Assembly (NCBI RefSeq): GCF_030157465.1
Contig: NZ_JAOAUU010000152.1
Coordinates: forward strand, 1-35,155
DNA from: Zoogloea sp.
GTDB lineage: Bacteria; Pseudomonadota; Gammaproteobacteria; Burkholderiales; Rhodocyclaceae
Length of the DNA: 35,155 bases
Direction of reading: 5' to 3'
Shown: piece by piece, positions 32,643-35,155 of the stretch
Position numbering within the stretch: position 1 is the stretch's first letter
Layout: every line of letters begins with the position of its first letter
The notes under the pieces: model-generated
Told to the model about the DNA's origin: nothing
The model's input: only the letters and a program-made list of their open reading frames with translations
Databases searched by the model: none
Made by a program: the position numbers and the translations under genes

Positions 32643-34648
32643 GCGAGTTCGAGCAGTTGCACCCCTCCCTCCAGTACCACGTGGTCAACACCTTGGGCTG
32701 GAGCACGCTGCGCCCCACGCAACTGGCTGCCATCCCGCCGATTCATGCCGGGGCTCACTGCTTGTTGTTGGCGCCCACAGCGGGGGGAAAGACGGAGGCG
32801 GCGACCATTCCAATCCTGTCCAGGATGCTGAAGGAGTCCTGGCCTGGCACGAGCGTTCTTTACATCTGCCCGATCAAGGCCCTGCTGAACAACCTCGAAC
32901 ATCGGCTGACCCACTATGCTGGGCTAGTCGGACGCACGGTGGAAGTCTGGCATGGCGACGTGTCGCAGTCCCGCAAGAAGAAAGCACTGAAGGAAGCGCC
33001 GGACATCTTGCTGACAACGCCGGAATCGATCGAAGCGATGCTGATCTCCGTGCGGGTGGACCGTCCTGCCTGGTTTGGTAACTTGCGGGCGGTGGTTGTG
33101 GACGAATTGCACGCCTTCGCTGCGGATGACCGCGGTTGGCACATGAGGTCGGTGCTGCAGCGGCTTGAGCACTATTTGCCGCAACCGCTTCAGCGCATCG
33201 GTCTTTCGGCGACGGTCAGCAACCCGCAGGAACTTCTGGAGTGGTTCGCCCCGGTCGGAGCGCGGCAGGTGGTGGGCAGCGCCTCCGTGAGCACCGATGC
33301 CGATGTCACCATCGATTACGTTGGCAATCTCGAGAACGCCGCGACGGTCATCTCACGCCTTCACCGTGGAGAAAAGCGCCTGGTGTTCTGCGACTCACGC
33401 AGCAGCGCGGAGCAGCTGAGCAGCATGCTACGCGCCAAGGAGGTGCGGACCTTCGTGAGCCATGCGTCGCTGAGCGTGTCCGAGCGCCGGCAGGCTGAGG
33501 CTGCGTTTGGCGAGGAGAAAGATTGTGTGATTGTCGCGACATCAACGCTGGAGCTTGGCATCGACGTGGGCGATCTGGATCGCGTGATTCAGATCGATTC
33601 GCCGTCTACCGTCTCGTCGTTCTTGCAGCGCATGGGCCGTACCGGCAGGCGGTCGGGCAGTCTCCGGAATTGTCTGTTCTTGACGACGAATCAAGACGCT
33701 TTCATGTTGGCCTTGGGTGTGACTCATTTGTGGTCAAAGGGCTGGGTGGAGGCTGCACGGCCGCCTGATGAGCCGTGGCCGATCGTAGGACAACAGATTC
33801 TTGTGGCTACGCTGGAGCGGGGCGAATGGCCTGTGAGTGAGCTTCTCTCGCTGATGGCTCGTTGCTTCCCGGAGCGGCCGGCAGACGGCATCAGGTCGAT
33901 GGTCGACCACATGATTCAGATGAGCTATCTGGATAGCGAGGGAGGACTGGTTCGCATCGGCCCTGAAACAGAACGAGAGTTCGGCCGTGGCCACTATCGC
34001 GATCTGCTGGCGTCCTTCAGCGGCGCTCAACTCCTGACGGGCCGGTGCGGCGGCGCCGAGGTCGGTTACATCGACCCGACTGTGCTAACCGGCGAAGAGC
34101 CTCAACGGCTGCTGCTCTTGGCTGGCCGCAGTTGGCTGGTGAAAGAGATCGAGTGGTCCAAGCGGATCGTCTGGCTGGAGGCGGCGAAAGAGGGTGGTAA
34201 AGCTAGATGGATGGGTGGAGCACGCAGTCTGAGCCGGGAAGTCTGCCAAGGTATCCGCGCCGCTCTGGTTGGTGGCGCATCCCCTGCGGTCCACCTTTCC
34301 CAGCGCGGAAAAATTGAGCTTGCGACCTTGATGGACGAGATTGCCGTGTCTTCCGATGCGCACTTCATGTCCAGGCTCGGTGACTCTCCCGCACGCACAT
34401 GGACCTTCGCTGGCACGAAGGCAAACCGAACTTATGCGCGGATGGCAGGAGGTGGAGGCGCGCATGTCAAGTTTGATGCACTGAGTATTCAGGCGCCAGC
34501 CGCCGCTCTAAGTACTGCCAGCCCCAAAGGTATGACTTTTCAACTGACGACTAAAGAGCAAACCGCTTTCTCTGCGGATACTAAATTCGCCCCCTGCGTA
34601 CCGTCCGAATTGCTCTGCCGGACGATTCTCGCGAGAAACTTTGAATGA
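32639..34648 (+). CDS. brxHI: BrxHI: DEAD/DEAH-box (Lhr-like) helicase of BREX
   Basis: A 669-residue superfamily 2 helicase with all main motifs: motif I APTAGGKTEAA (~45-55), motif II VVDELHAF (~152-159, DELH), motif III LSATVSNPQ (~187-195), motif IV-like RLVFCDSRSSAEQL (~243-256), motif V ATSTLELGIDVGDLD (~301-315) and motif VI QRMGRTGRRSG (~329-339). The C-terminal ~300 residues match the Lhr-like/BrxHI tail, with a winged-helix part. It starts at GTG 32639, overlapping brxD. It is the last gene of the operon; beyond it lies non-coding DNA. In BREX it is thought to remodel DNA. Confidence 0.93.
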   Translation: MSEFEQLHPSLQYHVVNTLGWSTLRPTQLAAIPPIHAGAHCLLLAPTAGGKTEAATIPILSRMLKESWPGTSVLYICPIKALLNNLEHRLTHYAGLVGRTVEVWHGDVSQSRKKKALKEAPDILLTTPESIEAMLISVRVDRPAWFGNLRAVVVDELHAFAADDRGWHMRSVLQRLEHYLPQPLQRIGLSATVSNPQELLEWFAPVGARQVVGSASVSTDADVTIDYVGNLENAATVISRLHRGEKRLVFCDSRSSAEQLSSMLRAKEVRTFVSHASLSVSERRQAEAAFGEEKDCVIVATSTLELGIDVGDLDRVIQIDSPSTVSSFLQRMGRTGRRSGSLRNCLFLTTNQDAFMLALGVTHLWSKGWVEAARPPDEPWPIVGQQILVATLERGEWPVSELLSLMARCFPERPADGIRSMVDHMIQMSYLDSEGGLVRIGPETEREFGRGHYRDLLASFSGAQLLTGRCGGAEVGYIDPTVLTGEEPQRLLLLAGRSWLVKEIEWSKRIVWLEAAKEGGKARWMGGARSLSREVCQGIRAALVGGASPAVHLSQRGKIELATLMDEIAVSSDAHFMSRLGDSPARTWTFAGTKANRTYARMAGGGGAHVKFDALSIQAPAAALSTASPKGMTFQLTTKEQTAFSADTKFAPCVPSELLCRTILARNFE

Positions 34649-34780
34649 GGGGAATACTGGAGTGGAAGCCAGTGTTCAGTTGCACCAGATAAATTTGTCT
34701 CGGTTATGGTGTTACATAACTCTGGCTCAAGAATAGTAGCCCCAACCCCAGACGGATTTCAGGCGTAAGCGACCGTTACG
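34649..34780. other. Intergenic end of the BREX operon with weak hairpins
   Basis: Two short inverted repeats follow the operon: ACTGG/CCAGT (34656-34673) and GTTATG/CATAAC (about 34703-34720). Neither has a clear T-run, so termination here is possible but not shown. No gene is seen. Confidence 0.35.
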
Positions 34781-35059
34781 CGTCGGTTTTGACGCACGCG
34801 GCCTGTGCGTCGATTTCGACGTGCGGTGTAGTGGTGCCATTCAGCGCCTACGTCTCCTACGTCGATTGCGCGTCGATTTCGACGTTAGGTTCCGCCTGGC
34901 CGTTCGGCACTCACTCCTTAAACGTCGGCTGCGCGTCGATTTCGACAAAAAGAGCGATCTGAGAACCAGCCTTTTGAATTGTCGGCGTCGGATGCGCGTC
35001 GATTCTGACGCGTGCCGTCTTTTATCGCATGTGGATTGATTTGTGCGTCGATTTCGACG
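34781..35059. repeat. Six palindromic CGTCGATTTCGACG repeats, four at exact 63-bp period
   Basis: Copies start at 34781 (variant with GGTTTTGACG), 34808, 34871, 34934, 34997 (GATTCTGACG) and 35046. Starts at 34808, 34871, 34934 and 34997 are exactly 63 bases apart; the others are at 27 and 49. Each is a near-perfect inverted repeat (CGTCGA ... TCGACG). A second half-box (CGTCGATTG, CGTCGGCTG or CGTCGGATG, followed by CGCGTCG) precedes three of them, making a ~25-bp unit. The intervening ~36-38 bases differ between copies. The period is a multiple of three, so one frame shows an RVDFD repeat every 21 codons, but no start or ribosome-binding site supports a gene. Confidence 0.7.
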
Positions 35060-35100
35060 CTTGTTCGACATTTTCCTGTGGCTCCCTGCGCACAACAAAC

Positions 35101-35155
35101 GTAAGCACCCGGCAAACCCATCTTGCCCGTGTGCTTCAGAGCGAAGCTGCGTCAG
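35101..35155 (+). repeat. Right copy of end repeat (candidate att site or IS66-type end)
   Basis: gtaagcacccggcaaaccca, then tcttgcccg, matches the left-end sequence at 942-967 in 22 of 26 positions and the same orientation. The next bases also share gctgcgt...tcag with the left end. Because it begins GTAAGC, it may instead be the left inverted repeat of an IS66-family element that continues beyond the window. The sequence ends here, so the two cannot be separated. Confidence 0.4.

Noticed and set aside
11547-34648. Type 1 BREX
   Set aside because: brxA, brxB, brxC and brxL are absent; the pglW, pglY, brxD and brxHI set defines type 2.
34821-35039. A 72-residue protein with RVDFD repeats
   Set aside because: It is generated by the 63-bp DNA repeat in one frame, begins at a GTG inside the repeat array and has no ribosome-binding site.
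34781-35059. CRISPR array at the right end
   Set aside because: Repeats are only about 14-25 bp, imperfect between copies, unevenly spaced at both ends, strongly palindromic throughout, and no cas gene is near.

Overview
The window is about 35 kb of GC-rich DNA that looks proteobacterial, most likely beta or gamma. That placement rests on the UmuC fragment, the IS families and the gene neighbourhood; it was not tested by a search. It reads as a defence/genomic island built on a bed of decayed insertion sequences. The left edge is the 3' end of umuC (DNA polymerase V catalytic subunit), followed by a decayed IS1595-type transposase and a complete 600-aa tyrosine recombinase on the minus strand, the likely integrase of the island.

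From 2.8 to 11.5 kb the DNA is accessory and mosaic. It holds a VapC (PIN) remnant with an internal stop, an intact ParD/ParE-type toxin-antitoxin pair, a low-GC stretch with five copies of a ~20-bp motif, a nested graveyard of IS66, IS1595 and IS21 remnants, an orphan AAA-type ATPase (391 aa), a Phd/PIN toxin-antitoxin pair, an internally deleted IS5-family transposase, a KfrA-like plasmid-type DNA-binding protein, a Fic protein carrying its own inhibitory motif, and another IS5-type remnant.

From 11.5 to 34.65 kb a single co-directional, largely overlapping gene chain encodes a complete type 2 BREX (Pgl) phage-defence system: small HTH regulator - pglW (NERD nuclease-like domain plus two kinase-like domains) - pglX (adenine methyltransferase) - [five extra genes] - pglY (ATPase) - pglZ (phosphatase-like) - brxD (ATPase) - brxHI (helicase). 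Most junctions are ATGA, GTGA or TGATG overlaps, which suggests one translationally coupled operon.

The most unusual part is the five-gene cassette between pglX and pglY (19.62-24.89 kb): a HEPN-like small protein, a ParA/MinD-like ATPase with a KGGVGRST P-loop, a second P-loop ATPase, an SMC/ABC-like AAA ATPase, and a TOPRIM-like protein. The last two resemble the ATPase plus TOPRIM pairing of OLD and PARIS-type defence. The cassette is stitched into the overlapping operon and may be a nested, undescribed defence or BREX-accessory module.

After brxHI comes a non-coding stretch with six palindromic CGTCGATTTCGACG-type repeats, four of them spaced exactly 63 bp apart. The last 54 bases resemble a sequence just outside the integrase at the left end. 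This could be an attachment-type direct repeat or the end of an IS66-family element.
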